64,000 nt of DNA from Aeromicrobium erythreum (GTDB lineage: Bacteria; Actinomycetota; Actinomycetes; Propionibacteriales; Nocardioidaceae), in assembly GCF_001509405.1 (NCBI RefSeq), contig NZ_CP011502.1, positions 1,364,001 through 1,428,000 of the forward strand, given 5' to 3'. The position numbers and the translations under genes are program-made. The notes beneath the pieces were generated by a model. The model was not told the DNA's origin. It made no database searches and was given only the letters and a program-made list of their open reading frames with translations. Shown here piece by piece: positions 32,102 through 40,753 of this stretch. Position 1 is the first letter of the stretch. The number at the start of each line of letters is the position of its first letter.

Positions 32102-33118
32102 TCAGCGCCAGCCCAGCTCCGGCGCGACGTGCTTCAGGATGCTCTCGACGACGTGGGCGTTGTACTCGACACCGAGCTGGTTGGGGACGGTGAGGAGGAG
32201 GGTGTCGGCGGCGGCGACGGCGGTGTCCTCGCGCAGCTGCTCGACGAGCTGGTCGGGCTCGGCGGCGTAGGTGCGGCCGAAGCGGGCGCGGCCGCCCTCG
32301 AGGAAGCCGACCTGGTCGTCGCCGCCCGAGCCGCCGAAGTACGCGCGGTCGCGGTCGTCGACGAGGGCGAAGATGCTGCGGCTCACCGACACGCGCGGCT
32401 CGCGCTCGTGGCCGGCGGCCTTCCACGCGTCGCGGAAGCGCTGGATCTGCTCGGCCTGGAGCTCGTGGAACGGGACGCCCGTGTCCTCGGTGAGCAGGGT
32501 GGAGCTCATGAGGTTCATGCCCTGCTCCGCGGTCCACTCGGCGGTCGCGCGGGTGCCGGCACCCCACCAGATGCGGTCACGCAGGCCGGGGGAGTGCGGC
32601 TCGAGGCGCAGCCTGCCCGGCGGGTTCGGGAACATCGGTCGCGGGTTCGGCTCGGCGAACCCCTGACCCTTCAGCACCTCGAGCAGGACCTGGGTGTGCT
32701 GGCGGGCGAGGTCGGCGTCGCTCTGGCCCTCGCTCGGGGCGTACCCGAAGTAGCGGTAGCCGTCGATCACCTGCTCCGGTGATCCACGGCTGATGCCGAG
32801 CTGGAGGCGTCCGTCGCTGATGAGGTCGGCGGCCCCGGCGTCCTCGGCCATGTACAGGGGGTTCTCGTACCTCATGTCGATGACGCCCGTGCCGATCTCG
32901 ATGCGGCTTGTCCGCGCGCCGACCGCGGCCAGCAGCGGGAACGGCGACGCGAGCTGCTGCGCGAAGTGGTGCACGCGGTAGTACGCGCCGTCGCCGCCGA
33001 GGTCCTCCACCGCCTCGGCGAGCTCGATCGACTGGTGCAGCACGTCGGAGGCGCTGCGGGTCGCCGAGTGCGGCGAGTCCGACCAGTGCCCGAACGACAG
33101 GAACCCGATGTTCTTCAT
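32102..33118 (-). CDS. LLM-class flavin-dependent oxidoreductase
   Basis: A 338-residue luciferase-like monooxygenase (TIM barrel, FMN or F420). Typical segments are MKNIGFLSFGHWSD at the start, SPFPLLAAVGARTSRIEIGTGV and LQLGISRGSPEQVIDGY. The substrate is unknown. ATG 33118 gives the standard N-terminus; no ribosome site is visible. Upstream on the minus strand, GGAAT at 33149-33153 followed after 18 nt by CTT resembles a SigR promoter with one mismatch in the -10. Confidence 0.85.
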   Translation of the reverse strand: MKNIGFLSFGHWSDSPHSATRSASDVLHQSIELAEAVEDLGGDGAYYRVHHFAQQLASPFPLLAAVGARTSRIEIGTGVIDMRYENPLYMAEDAGAADLISDGRLQLGISRGSPEQVIDGYRYFGYAPSEGQSDADLARQHTQVLLEVLKGQGFAEPNPRPMFPNPPGRLRLEPHSPGLRDRIWWGAGTRATAEWTAEQGMNLMSSTLLTEDTGVPFHELQAEQIQRFRDAWKAAGHEREPRVSVSRSIFALVDDRDRAYFGGSGGDDQVGFLEGGRARFGRTYAAEPDQLVEQLREDTAVAAADTLLLTVPNQLGVEYNAHVVESILKHVAPELGWR

Positions 33119-33185
33119 GCCTGCGTCAAGGCGACGCGAGCGTGGCGCATTCCCGTCCTCAGGGTGTTCGTGGTCCCATGACCCC

Positions 33186-33638
33186 GTGACCCCCGACGGC
33201 GACGTTCCTCGACCGCCCAGCCCGACCACGATCCTGCACCTCGTCCCGGCGCCCGACTGGGCCGCCGACCCCGACCGTCCGTACGCGCCCGCGTCGCTCG
33301 CGACGGAGGGTTTCGTGCACTGCTCGCCCGACGAGGCGACGACGCTCGCGGTGGCCACGGCGTTCTACGCCGACGCACCGCGACCGCTGCTGGTCCTGCG
33401 CCTCGACGTCACGCGGCTGCAGGCGGAGGTGGTGCACGAGGCGGCGTCGCCGGTCCCGCCGCCCGGGGTCAGCGACGACGTCCTCTTCCCGCACGTCTTC
33501 GGTCCGCTCGACCGTGACGCCGTCACGTCGGTCGGCGAGGTGGGGTGGGAGGGTCGCGTCGCGGTGCGGATCTGGGAGGAAGACCCTAGGATCACCTCCG
33601 AGACGACGGTTCGGGGTTCCGAGAGGCAAGGCGCGTGA
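33186..33638 (+). CDS. DUF952 domain-containing protein
   Basis: A 150-residue soluble protein. The core pattern ILHLVPAPDW...FVHCSPDEATTLAVATAFYAD...LLVLRLDVTRLQAEVVHE...FPHVFGPLDRDAV is the DUF952 signature. These proteins are related in fold to ADP-ribosyl-handling domains, but their function is unproven. The start is uncertain: GTG 33186 has a TCCCAT box 6 nt upstream. The stop overlaps the next gene by four bases, so the two are coupled. Confidence 0.8.
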   Translation: MTPDGDVPRPPSPTTILHLVPAPDWAADPDRPYAPASLATEGFVHCSPDEATTLAVATAFYADAPRPLLVLRLDVTRLQAEVVHEAASPVPPPGVSDDVLFPHVFGPLDRDAVTSVGEVGWEGRVAVRIWEEDPRITSETTVRGSERQGA

Positions 33639-34771
33639 GCAGGCTCAGGACGGACGCACGCACGGCAGCGACGGCCATGGTCGACCTGGTGCGTCGCGAG
33701 CTCGGTCTCAACGTCGCCTTCATCAGCGAGATCGAGGGCGACCGTCGCTCGTTCCGTGCGCTCGTCTCCGACGTCGACCTGCCGATCCAGGTGGGCTTCA
33801 GCGAGCCGTACGAGGGCACCTACTGCCAGATGATCACGAGCGGCCAGCTGGGCGAGGTCGTCCCCGACACGGCCAGCGAGCCGCTCACGGTCGACGCGTT
33901 CCACACGTCCTACCTCGGCATCGGTGCCTACGTCGGCGTCCCGATGACGCGCAGCAGCGGAGAGCTCTTCGGCACGCTGTGCGCCTTCTCGCGCGATCCG
34001 CACCCGGACCTGTCGCCGGCCGAGGCGGAGGTGCTGCGGGCGACGGCGGTGCTCATCATGCGTCTCATCGAGATGGAGGAGCAGGTCGATGGTCGGCTCA
34101 CCGACCTGGCCGACCTCGCGGAGACCATCGACGGCGCCCTGGAGGACGCGACGATCGAGCTCCTGCCCGTCTCGGAGGTCGGGACCGGTGCGGTCGTCGG
34201 CCACGAGGCGGTGGCCCGCTTCGCGGACGGCCGCCCGTTCCGTCGGCGGCTGGGCGAGGCGCGTGAGGTGGGCCGTGGTGTCGAGCTCGAGCTGTCGGTG
34301 CTGTCACGCACGCTGAAGGCCGTCGAGGAGACGTCGGTGCCCGTCGTGAGCGTCAGTCTGTCGGCGGAGGCGCTGCGCGACCCTGCCTTCCAGGCGCTGA
34401 TCGCCTCGATGCCGCCGTCGCGCCTGATGCTGCGCTTCGACGTCGACGAGACGATCGAGGACTACGAGGAGCTCACGGCGCTGCTGCAGCCGCTGCGGCG
34501 GCTGGGCGCGCGCGTCGCGGTCGACCGCGTGGGCGACGGTGCGGCCGAGCTGCGCCACATCCTGCTGCTCTCGCCCGACGTGCTGCGCATCGACCCCGAG
34601 CTGGTGCAGGGCCTGGCCGACGACGTCCGACGGCGGGTGCTCGTGGAGTCGATCGCGACGCTGGCCGCGCAGATCGACGCCGACTGCGTCGCCCTGGGCG
34701 TCTCGGACGCCGAGCTGCCGTGGATGGACGAGCTCGGCGTGACGCACGTCGTGCGCGGCACCTGCGACTGA
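33635..34771 (+). CDS. GAF domain fused to a degenerate EAL domain
   Basis: A 378-residue cytosolic signalling protein. A GAF domain at about 5-150 (YEGTYCQMI, YVGVPMTRSSGELFGTLCAF) precedes an EAL-fold domain at about 165-378. The phosphodiesterase motifs are eroded: EAL is GHEAV, the usual N-x-S is VSVSLS, D-D-F-G is VDRVGDG, the catalytic Lys is Arg (VLRID), and the terminal E-G-V-E is LGVSD. It should not hydrolyse cyclic di-GMP but could still bind it or act as a scaffold. Start GTG 33635 overlaps the DUF952 stop (GTGA). Confidence 0.8.
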   Translation: MSRLRTDARTAATAMVDLVRRELGLNVAFISEIEGDRRSFRALVSDVDLPIQVGFSEPYEGTYCQMITSGQLGEVVPDTASEPLTVDAFHTSYLGIGAYVGVPMTRSSGELFGTLCAFSRDPHPDLSPAEAEVLRATAVLIMRLIEMEEQVDGRLTDLADLAETIDGALEDATIELLPVSEVGTGAVVGHEAVARFADGRPFRRRLGEAREVGRGVELELSVLSRTLKAVEETSVPVVSVSLSAEALRDPAFQALIASMPPSRLMLRFDVDETIEDYEELTALLQPLRRLGARVAVDRVGDGAAELRHILLLSPDVLRIDPELVQGLADDVRRRVLVESIATLAAQIDADCVALGVSDAELPWMDELGVTHVVRGTCD

Positions 34772-34834
34772 CCAGCCGCCCGAGCCGCCGCTCGGCCCGT
34801 CGGGTCAGGATCCGGACGAGCGTATCGTTCCTCG

Positions 34835-34891
34835 TGCTCCCGCACGCGGGAGCAAGGCGCCCCTGCTCTCCTTGTCCGAGAGCAGGGGCGC
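34835..34891 (+). terminator. Tandem hairpins after the GAF-EAL gene
   Basis: Two adjacent hairpins: TGCTCCCGC/GCGGGAGCA at 34835-34854, and a perfect 13-bp stem GCGCCCCTGCTCT with its complement at 34857-34891 around a 9-nt loop. They probably end the DUF952-GAF-EAL transcript. A TATCGT box at 34822 could instead drive a small two-hairpin RNA. Apart from these, I see nothing else in 34772-35093. Confidence 0.6.
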
Positions 34892-35093
34892 TGCTGCGCC
34901 GTCCGCATCCAGGGGTGGGCGGTCCGGCGCAGGCCTGAGCCTACGACGTCCGGCACCTCCGCGCTGCCTGGACGAGAAGAAATGTGACAGGCGTTTACAC
35001 GGCCAAGGCCGGTGCGCTGAACGGGCGACACGACCGGGAGAGCAACCAGTGACCCGCCGCCAGGTGGCGACGGGTCCGATGCGCTGCCATGGG

Positions 35094-35165
35094 TACCCCC
35101 GGCAGGATTCGAACCTGCGCTCCCGCCTCCGGAGGGCGGTGCTCTATCCCCTGAGCTACGGGGGC
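35094..35165 (-). tRNA. tRNA-Arg (anticodon CCG)
   Basis: A 72-nt cloverleaf. The acceptor GCCCCCG pairs with CGGGGGT (G-U at the first pair), the D stem is GCTC/GAGC with an 8-nt loop, and the anticodon stem CCGCC/GGCGG encloses loop CTCCGGA with anticodon CCG. The T arm is GCAGG-TTCGAAT-CCTGC with discriminator A. CCA is not encoded. It reads CGG codons, which are common here. It lies 538 nt from argS, the gene for its own synthetase, on the opposite strand. Confidence 0.97.
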
Positions 35166-35215
35166 CGGTGCACGGTTCCGCGGGTGCGGTGACCGGTCTG
35201 GCCGAGTGCGGTACG

Positions 35216-35221
35216 ACCCTA
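35216..35221 (-). promoter_or_regulatory. -10 element of tRNA-Arg
   Basis: TAGGGT on the minus strand, 50 nt upstream of the mature 5-prime end, divergent from the response-regulator promoter. Confidence 0.45.
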
Positions 35222-35233
35222 CCTCACGCCCGC

Positions 35234-35239
35234 TACGGT
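35234..35239 (+). promoter_or_regulatory. -10 element of the response-regulator gene
   Basis: TACGGT, 7 nt before GTG 35247. This supports that start over in-frame GTGs at 35238 and 35241. Confidence 0.5.
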
Positions 35240-35246
35240 GGTGCGC

Positions 35247-35639
35247 GTGCCCACGGTCCTGATCGCTGACGACACCGCGTCGATCCGGTTCCTCATCCGC
35301 ACGAACCTCGAGCTGGCGGGATTCGACGTGCGGGAGGCCGTCGACGGGCTCGACTGCGTGGAGCGGCTGCGGGCCTCGGCCGACGCGGACGACCTGCCCG
35401 ACGTCGTCACCGTCGACGTCATGATGCCGCGGCAGGACGGTGTGAGCACCGTGCACACGATCCGCGCCGACGAGCGCCTGCGGCACCTCGGCATCGTCAT
35501 GGTGAGCACCCAGAACCTGCCGGCCGACATCCAGCGAGGCCTCGACGCGGGCGTCGACGCCTACGTGACGAAGCCGTTCGACCCCGACCACCTGGTGTCG
35601 ACGGTCAACGACGTCATCCAGCGCCGCTCGCAGGCCTGA
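35247..35639 (+). CDS. Single-domain response regulator (CheY-like)
   Basis: A 130-residue stand-alone receiver domain with all functional residues: acidic pair Asp8-Asp9, phosphoacceptor Asp57 (TVDVMMP), Ser87-Thr88 and Lys109 (VTKPFD). No output domain is attached, so it acts by protein-protein contact. No kinase gene is adjacent; the pdtaS-like kinase is about 18 kb away and need not be its partner. argS begins 63 nt later with its own promoter. Confidence 0.92.
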   Translation: MPTVLIADDTASIRFLIRTNLELAGFDVREAVDGLDCVERLRASADADDLPDVVTVDVMMPRQDGVSTVHTIRADERLRHLGIVMVSTQNLPADIQRGLDAGVDAYVTKPFDPDHLVSTVNDVIQRRSQA

Positions 35640-35690
35640 GCGACGGTCGCGTCGGGGCTTCCCGCGGGCGGGGAGCGGCGCGCCGCTCGA

Positions 35691-35696
35691 TAGGCT
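35691..35696 (+). promoter_or_regulatory. -10 element of argS-lysA
   Basis: TAGGCT, 6 nt before GTG 35703. Confidence 0.55.
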
Positions 35697-35702
35697 GGTG
35701 CG

Positions 35703-37367
35703 GTGACTCCCGAGCAGCTCAGCGACGTGATCGTGTCCGCCCTCCAGCGGCTCGTCGACGAGGGACGGCTCAGCCTCCCCGACGGCGTGCCCGCCCAGGT
35801 GCGCGTGGAGCGACCCAAGGTCAAGGAGCACGGCGACTACGCCACGAACATCGCGCTGCAGCTCGCCAAGAAGGCGGGCCTCAACCCGCGCGACTTCGCC
35901 ACCGACCTCGCGGCGGTGCTCGCCGAGCACGACGGCGTGAGCGCGGCCGAGGTCGCCGGCCCGGGCTTCCTCAACCTGCGGGTGGCCGCTGACGCGCAGG
36001 GCCAGGTGGCCGCGCACGTGCTCGAGGCCGGGGCCGACTACGGCCGCAGCGGCCTCTACGCGGGTCAGAGGGTCAACCTCGAGTTCGTCAGCGCGAACCC
36101 GACGGGTCCGATCCACATCGGCGGCGTGCGCTGGGCCGCCGTGGGCGACTCGCTCGGCCGGCTCCTGACGTTCGCCGGGGCCGACGTCACCCGCGAGTAC
36201 TACTTCAACGACCACGGCGCCCAGATCGACCGCTTCGCGCGGTCGCTGCTCGCGTCGGCGCGCGGCCAGGACGCGCCCGAGGACGGCTACGGCGGCCAGT
36301 ACATCCACGAGATCGCGGCCGACGTGGTGGCGAAGCACCCCGACGTCGCGTCGCTGCCCGACGCCGAGGCGACCGAGCTGCTCCGCGCCGAGGGCGTGGA
36401 GCTGATGTTCGCGGAGATCAAGGCGTCGCTGCACGACTTCGGCGTCGACTTCGACGTGTACTTCCACGAGAACGACCTGCACGCGTCCGGAGCCGTCGAC
36501 CGGGCGATCGCGCGGCTCGACGAGCTCGGCAAGATGTACGAGAAGGACGGCGCCCGCTGGCTGCGCACCTCCGACTACGGCGACGACAAGGACCGGGTCG
36601 TCGTGAAGTCCGACGGTCAGCCTGCGTACATCTCCGGCGACCTCGCCTACTACCTCGACAAGCGCGAGCGGGGCTTCGACCGCTGCCTCATCATGCTCGG
36701 CGCAGACCACCACGGGTACGTCTCGCGGATGATGGCGATGTGTGCCGCGTTCGGCGACGAGCCGGGCGTCAACCTCGAGCTGCTGATCGGCCAGATGGTC
36801 AACCTCCTGCGCGACGGCCAGCCGCTGCGGATGAGCAAGCGCAACGGCACCGTCATCTCCCTCGAGGACCTCGTGGGCGCCATCGGCGTCGACGCGGCCC
36901 GGTACGCCCTGGCGCGGTACTCGACGGACTCGCCGATCGACCTCGACCTCGACCTCTGGGCGAGCACGACGAACGACAACCCCGTCTACTACGTCCAGTA
37001 CGCGCACGCGCGGCTGTCGAGCATCCTGCGCAACGCCGCCGACCTCGGCGTCGACCACGGCCTCGACCGCTTCGACCCGGGCCTGCTCGAGCACGAGAAG
37101 GAGGGTGAGCTGCTGCGCGCCCTCGCGAGCTTCCCCGAGGTGGCGTCACGCGCGGCGGAGCTGCGCGAGCCGCACCGGGTGGCCCGCTACCTGGAGCGCA
37201 CCGCCGCCGCCTTCCACGCCTTCTACGCCGTCTGCCGCGTGCTCCCGCAGGGCGACGAGGAGGCCACCGACGTCCACCGCGCGCGTCTGGTGCTGGTCGA
37301 CGCGACCCGGCAGGTCGTCGCCAACGGTCTCGGCCTGCTCGGCGTCTCGGCCCCGGAGCGCATGTGA
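35703..37367 (+). CDS. argS: Arginyl-tRNA synthetase
   Basis: A 554-residue class I synthetase that charges tRNA-Arg. The HIGH motif appears as HIGG in [17 protein letters not shown], which is usual for actinobacterial ArgS. The KMSKS equivalent is RMSKRNGTV. The C-terminal anticodon-binding DALR domain ends the protein. The mRNA is probably leaderless, and the stop overlaps the lysA start (TGATG), a standard actinobacterial arrangement. Confidence 0.97.
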   Translation: MTPEQLSDVIVSALQRLVDEGRLSLPDGVPAQVRVERPKVKEHGDYATNIALQLAKKAGLNPRDFATDLAAVLAEHDGVSAAEVAGPGFLNLRVAADAQGQVAAHVLEAGADYGRSGLYAGQRVNLEFVSANPTGPIHIGGVRWAAVGDSLGRLLTFAGADVTREYYFNDHGAQIDRFARSLLASARGQDAPEDGYGGQYIHEIAADVVAKHPDVASLPDAEATELLRAEGVELMFAEIKASLHDFGVDFDVYFHENDLHASGAVDRAIARLDELGKMYEKDGARWLRTSDYGDDKDRVVVKSDGQPAYISGDLAYYLDKRERGFDRCLIMLGADHHGYVSRMMAMCAAFGDEPGVNLELLIGQMVNLLRDGQPLRMSKRNGTVISLEDLVGAIGVDAARYALARYSTDSPIDLDLDLWASTTNDNPVYYVQYAHARLSSILRNAADLGVDHGLDRFDPGLLEHEKEGELLRALASFPEVASRAAELREPHRVARYLERTAAAFHAFYAVCRVLPQGDEEATDVHRARLVLVDATRQVVANGLGLLGVSAPERM

Positions 37368-38776
37368 TGCGGGCGCACGAGGCGGGCGCCCTGCACGGGC
37401 AGGCCGGCGACCGCGGACCGGCGTGGCTGCGGCGCCCCGACGACGTCGACGCGCTCGTGCCGCAGCTGTGGGCCCGCAACGTCTCCAAGGTCGACGGCGT
37501 CGTGACCGTTGCTGGCGAGTCGGTCACCGACCTGGCCGAGGAGTTCGGCACGCCGCTCTACGTGCTCGACGAGGACGACTTTCGCACCCGCGCGCGAGCC
37601 TTCCGCGACGCCTTCGAGGGGTGCGAGGTCTACTACGCCGGCAAGTCCTTCCTCTGCGTCGCCACGGCACGCTGGGTCGAGGAGGAGGGGCTGAGCCTCG
37701 ACGTGTGCACGGGCGGCGAGCTCGCCGTCGCGCTGCGCGCCGGGTTCCCGCCCGAACGGCTCGCGCTGCACGGCAACAACAAGTCGGTGGCCGAGCTGCG
37801 GCGCGCGCTCGAGGCCGGCGTCGGACGCATCATCGTCGACTCCCTCGAGGAGATCGACCGGCTCGTCGCCCTCACGGCCGAGACCGGTCGCGAGGCGGCC
37901 GTCATGGTCCGCGTGACGGCGGGCGTCGAGGCGCACACCCACGAGTACATCTCCACGTCGCACGAGGACCAGAAGTTCGGCTTCTCCATCGCCGACGGTG
38001 CCGCGTTCGACGCCGTGAGCCGCATCGTCGCCGCCCAGCGGCCCGACGGAGGCGGCCTGCGGTTCCTCGGCCTGCACTCGCACATCGGCTCGCAGATCTT
38101 CGTGGCCGACGGCTTCGAGGTGGCCGCGCGGCGCGTGCTGCGCCTGCACGCGCGGATCATCGAGGAGCTCGGCGTCGTCCCGCCCGAGATGGACCTCGGC
38201 GGCGGCTTCGGCATCGCGTACACGACACAGGACGACCCCCGCTCGCCGGCCGAGCTGGCCGACAGCCTGCTCGGCATCGTGCACGCGGAGTGCCGGGCGC
38301 TCGACGTCGCCGTGCCGCACCTGTCGATCGAGCCCGGGCGCGCGATCGTCGGCCCGACGACCTTCACGCTCTACGAAGTCGGCACGGTCAAGTCGGTCGG
38401 TCTCGACGGGGGAGCGTCGCGTCGCTACGTCGCGGTCGACGGCGGCATGAGCGACAACGTGCGACCTGCGCTCTACAGCGCCGACTACTCCTGCACCCTC
38501 GCGTCGCGCCGCTCCGAGGCGCCGGCGGTGCTGAGCCGCGTGGTCGGCAAGCACTGCGAGAGCGGTGACATCGTCGTGAAGGACGAGTACCTCCCCGGCG
38601 ACGTCGCAGCGGGCGACCTGCTCGCCGTCCCCGGCACCGGAGCGTACTGCCGCTCGCTCGCGAGCACCTACAACCACGTGCCGCGTGCGGCGGTGGTCGC
38701 GGTGCGCGACGGCGAGGCACGGCTGATCCTGCGCCGCGAGACGGAGGACGACCTCTTCGCGCTCGACGTCGGCTGA
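37367..38776 (+). CDS. lysA: Diaminopimelate decarboxylase
   Basis: A 469-residue PLP enzyme of the alanine-racemase fold that performs the last step of lysine synthesis. Lys93 (YYAGKSFLC) is the probable Schiff-base residue. Other motifs are LHSHIGSQI, GGGFGIAYT, EPGRAIVGP and the dimer-partner cysteine in HCESGDIVV. The start is either ATG 37367 or the preceding GTG 37364; both overlap the argS stop. The first 40 residues form an actinobacterial N-terminal extension. Confidence 0.96.
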   Translation: MRAHEAGALHGQAGDRGPAWLRRPDDVDALVPQLWARNVSKVDGVVTVAGESVTDLAEEFGTPLYVLDEDDFRTRARAFRDAFEGCEVYYAGKSFLCVATARWVEEEGLSLDVCTGGELAVALRAGFPPERLALHGNNKSVAELRRALEAGVGRIIVDSLEEIDRLVALTAETGREAAVMVRVTAGVEAHTHEYISTSHEDQKFGFSIADGAAFDAVSRIVAAQRPDGGGLRFLGLHSHIGSQIFVADGFEVAARRVLRLHARIIEELGVVPPEMDLGGGFGIAYTTQDDPRSPAELADSLLGIVHAECRALDVAVPHLSIEPGRAIVGPTTFTLYEVGTVKSVGLDGGASRRYVAVDGGMSDNVRPALYSADYSCTLASRRSEAPAVLSRVVGKHCESGDIVVKDEYLPGDVAAGDLLAVPGTGAYCRSLASTYNHVPRAAVVAVRDGEARLILRRETEDDLFALDVG

Positions 38777-38792
38777 CGACGTCGGCCCGCCG

Positions 38793-39107
38793 CTAGGGCA
38801 GGCCCGCGAGGCGCAGGAGGGCCGTCACCACCACCGCGACGGCGAGCGTGGTCACCACGGAGGCGCCGCGCCACGCGACCACGCCGGCGGCGGCGACGCC
38901 GACCGTGTCGGCACCGGCGTGCCACCGGTCACCGTCCGCGAGCACGCTGGTCACCACGAGCGCGGTCAGCAGCGCCGGGGCCATGAGGGCGATCACGCCG
39001 GTGAACCGTTCCGGCAGGTCGCGACCACCGAGCAGCACCGGTCCGAGGGCCTTCACAGCGGCCGTCGCGACGGTGAGGCCGAGGATGGTGACCCAGATGG
39101 TGCTCAC
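38793..39107 (-). CDS. azlD: AzlD-type small subunit of branched-chain amino acid exporter
   Basis: A 104-residue protein with four membrane helices. The VVSTIWVTILGLTVATAAVKALGP start and FTGVIALMAPALLTALVV segment fit AzlD/YgaH. It forms a complex with AzlC for export of branched-chain amino acids or analogues. GTG 39107 overlaps the azlC stop by four bases. It converges on lysA with only 16 nt between the stops. Confidence 0.85.
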   Translation of the reverse strand: MSTIWVTILGLTVATAAVKALGPVLLGGRDLPERFTGVIALMAPALLTALVVTSVLADGDRWHAGADTVGVAAAGVVAWRGASVVTTLAVAVVVTALLRLAGLP

Positions 39108-39778
39108 GACGCCTCCCGCCGACGCAGTCCCCACAGGGCGGCGAGCCCCGCCGCCAGCACGGGCACGCCCGGGGGAGCGACGGGCACGAGTGCGAGCGCC
39201 AGCAGCCCGCCGACGACGGCCACGCCCCGCCGGTCGCGGTCGCGCAGCTCGGGCAGCAGGACCGCGAGGAAGAACGCCGGGTAGACGGCGTCGAGGCCGA
39301 AGCGGTCGAGGTCACCAATCAGCTCACCGCCGAACGCGCCGACGACGGTGCCGAGGTACCAGGCGACGAGCTGGGGTGCGGTGGTGCCGAAGAGGCGCCA
39401 GCGGTCGAACGTGCCGTCGCCACGCGCCGCGAGCGCCCAGGAGGAGTCGACGACGGCGAGCCCCTGCATCCCTCGCCACCAGGCGCGCCCCGGCAGCGAC
39501 GGCGCGAGCGCGATGCCCATCGGGAGGAAGCGCGAGTTCATCAGCGTCCCGGCGGCGACGGCCGCGCCCGCGCCTCCACCGGCGGCGAGGACCGCCACGG
39601 CCGCGAACTGCGCCGACCCGGCGAACACGAGCACCGACATCGCGACGGCGGCGAGCACGCTGAAGCCCGTCTCGCGGGCGACGACGCCGAACGACATCGA
39701 CAGCAGGAAGGAGGCCACCGCGAACGGCAGCCCGAGCCTCAGCCCCTCCCGGAAGGAGGCGCGGTCGTCGGCGCCCAC
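39104..39778 (-). CDS. azlC: AzlC-type branched-chain amino acid permease
   Basis: A 224-residue protein with 6-7 membrane helices. FREGLRLGLPFAVASFLLSMSFGV and AGSAQFAAVAVLAAGGG are clear AzlC/YgaZ hallmarks. The start is GTG 39778, one base after the stop of the MmpS-like gene. Translation probably continues from that gene, since GAGGTG is the only ribosome-site-like sequence. Further in-frame starts upstream lie inside the neighbouring gene and are unlikely. Confidence 0.85.
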   Translation of the reverse strand: MGADDRASFREGLRLGLPFAVASFLLSMSFGVVARETGFSVLAAVAMSVLVFAGSAQFAAVAVLAAGGGAGAAVAAGTLMNSRFLPMGIALAPSLPGRAWWRGMQGLAVVDSSWALAARGDGTFDRWRLFGTTAPQLVAWYLGTVVGAFGGELIGDLDRFGLDAVYPAFFLAVLLPELRDRDRRGVAVVGGLLALALVPVAPPGVPVLAAGLAALWGLRRREAS

Positions 39779-39779
39779 C

Positions 39780-40250
39780 TCAGCCGGCGCAGACGGTCTG
39801 GGCGTAGAGGCCCGACTGCTCGGTCGACGACGTCTGCCTCCCGTCGACGGCGACGCGGCAGCGGACCGTGGCGTTGCCGGTGGTCTGGACGCTCGCCAGC
39901 ACGTACGGCCCGGCACCCTCGTAGACGCGTGTCACCTTCACGTCCTCGCCGCCCGAGCGGAACGTGCGCTCGCGCTTGGAGGCGTCGACGACGGTGGCGT
40001 TGAACGGGCCGGTGCCGGAGAACGTGACGGTGACCGCGACCTGTCGCTCGGTCGTGCTGCCACGGGCCCCGGCCGACGCGTCCGGTCCGGCGGCGACCTG
40101 CGCGGCCGGTGCCTGCGCGAGGAGGGACCGTACGTCGAGGACGGCCCACACGAGCACGACCGTGACCACGACGATGGTGACCAGTCCGACCACCTTGACG
40201 GGCCCCAGCTGCCGCAGGCTCGACGACAGGCTGCTCGGGCGCGTGCTCAC
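39780..40250 (-). CDS. MmpS-like membrane-anchored protein
   Basis: A 156-residue protein with one N-terminal membrane anchor (about 17-38) and an extracytoplasmic beta-rich domain. The segment VTVTFSGTGPFNATVVD...ATVRCRVAVDG...YAQTVCAG with two cysteines follows the MmpS pattern; mycobacterial MmpS proteins assist MmpL transporters. No MmpL gene is present here. Start GTG 40250 has TACCCT 6 nt upstream (40257-40262), so the mRNA is leaderless. It appears to lead an operon with azlCD. Confidence 0.65.
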   Translation of the reverse strand: MSTRPSSLSSSLRQLGPVKVVGLVTIVVVTVVLVWAVLDVRSLLAQAPAAQVAAGPDASAGARGSTTERQVAVTVTFSGTGPFNATVVDASKRERTFRSGGEDVKVTRVYEGAGPYVLASVQTTGNATVRCRVAVDGRQTSSTEQSGLYAQTVCAG

Positions 40251-40256
40251 CGGACC

Positions 40257-40262
40257 AGGGTA
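40257..40262 (-). promoter_or_regulatory. -10 element of the mmpS-like-azlCD operon
   Basis: TACCCT on the minus strand, 6 nt before GTG 40250. Confidence 0.5.
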
Positions 40263-40296
40263 GGCGACGCGGAACCGGCCCCGTGACCGATCCGCC

Positions 40297-40743
40297 TCAC
40301 GTCAGGCCTCGGTGCGGCCCGGGGCCGCGGCGGCCCAGCTCGTCGTCGTGGTTGTAGACCGAGCAGCTGCGCAGCGACAGGCAGCCGCAGCCGATGCAGC
40401 CGTCGAGGTCGTCGCGCAGCGCCTGCAGGCGGGCGATGCGGGCGTCGAGGTCGGCGCGCCAGCGGGAGGTGAGCCGTGACCAGTCCCGCTTGGTCGGCAC
40501 GCGGTCGTCGGGGAGCGATGCGAGCGCCTCGCCGATCTCGGCGAGGGGGATGCCGAGGCGCTGGGAGAACTGGACGAACGCGAGACGTCGTAGCACGTCG
40601 CGTCCGTAGCGTCGCTGGTTGCCCGCCGTCCGTGTGGCGGTGATGAGGCCACGCGACTCATAGAAGTGCAACGCCGTGACCGCCACGCCCGACCGGGCGG
40701 CCACCTCCTGCGGTGTGAGTCGGTCCGTCGCGTCCACTGGCAT
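40297..40743 (-). CDS. soxR: Redox-sensitive MerR-family activator SoxR
   Basis: A 148-residue MerR-type regulator. The winged helix-turn-helix (LTPQEVAARSGVAVTALHFYES) is followed by the dimerisation helix and the SoxR-specific [2Fe-2S] ligand motif Cys116-X2-Cys119-X-Cys121-X5-Cys127. Oxidation by redox-cycling compounds would activate it. ATG 40743 is the family-standard start. The divergent MFS gene is the obvious target, and a dyad lies in the 47-nt shared region. Confidence 0.95.
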   Translation of the reverse strand: MPVDATDRLTPQEVAARSGVAVTALHFYESRGLITATRTAGNQRRYGRDVLRRLAFVQFSQRLGIPLAEIGEALASLPDDRVPTKRDWSRLTSRWRADLDARIARLQALRDDLDGCIGCGCLSLRSCSVYNHDDELGRRGPGPHRGLT

Positions 40744-40753
40744 CTCCCTCGGC

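Noticed and set aside
36103..36130. HIGG instead of HIGH in ArgS taken as a defect
   Set aside because: Actinobacterial ArgS commonly has HIGG; the enzyme is otherwise complete.
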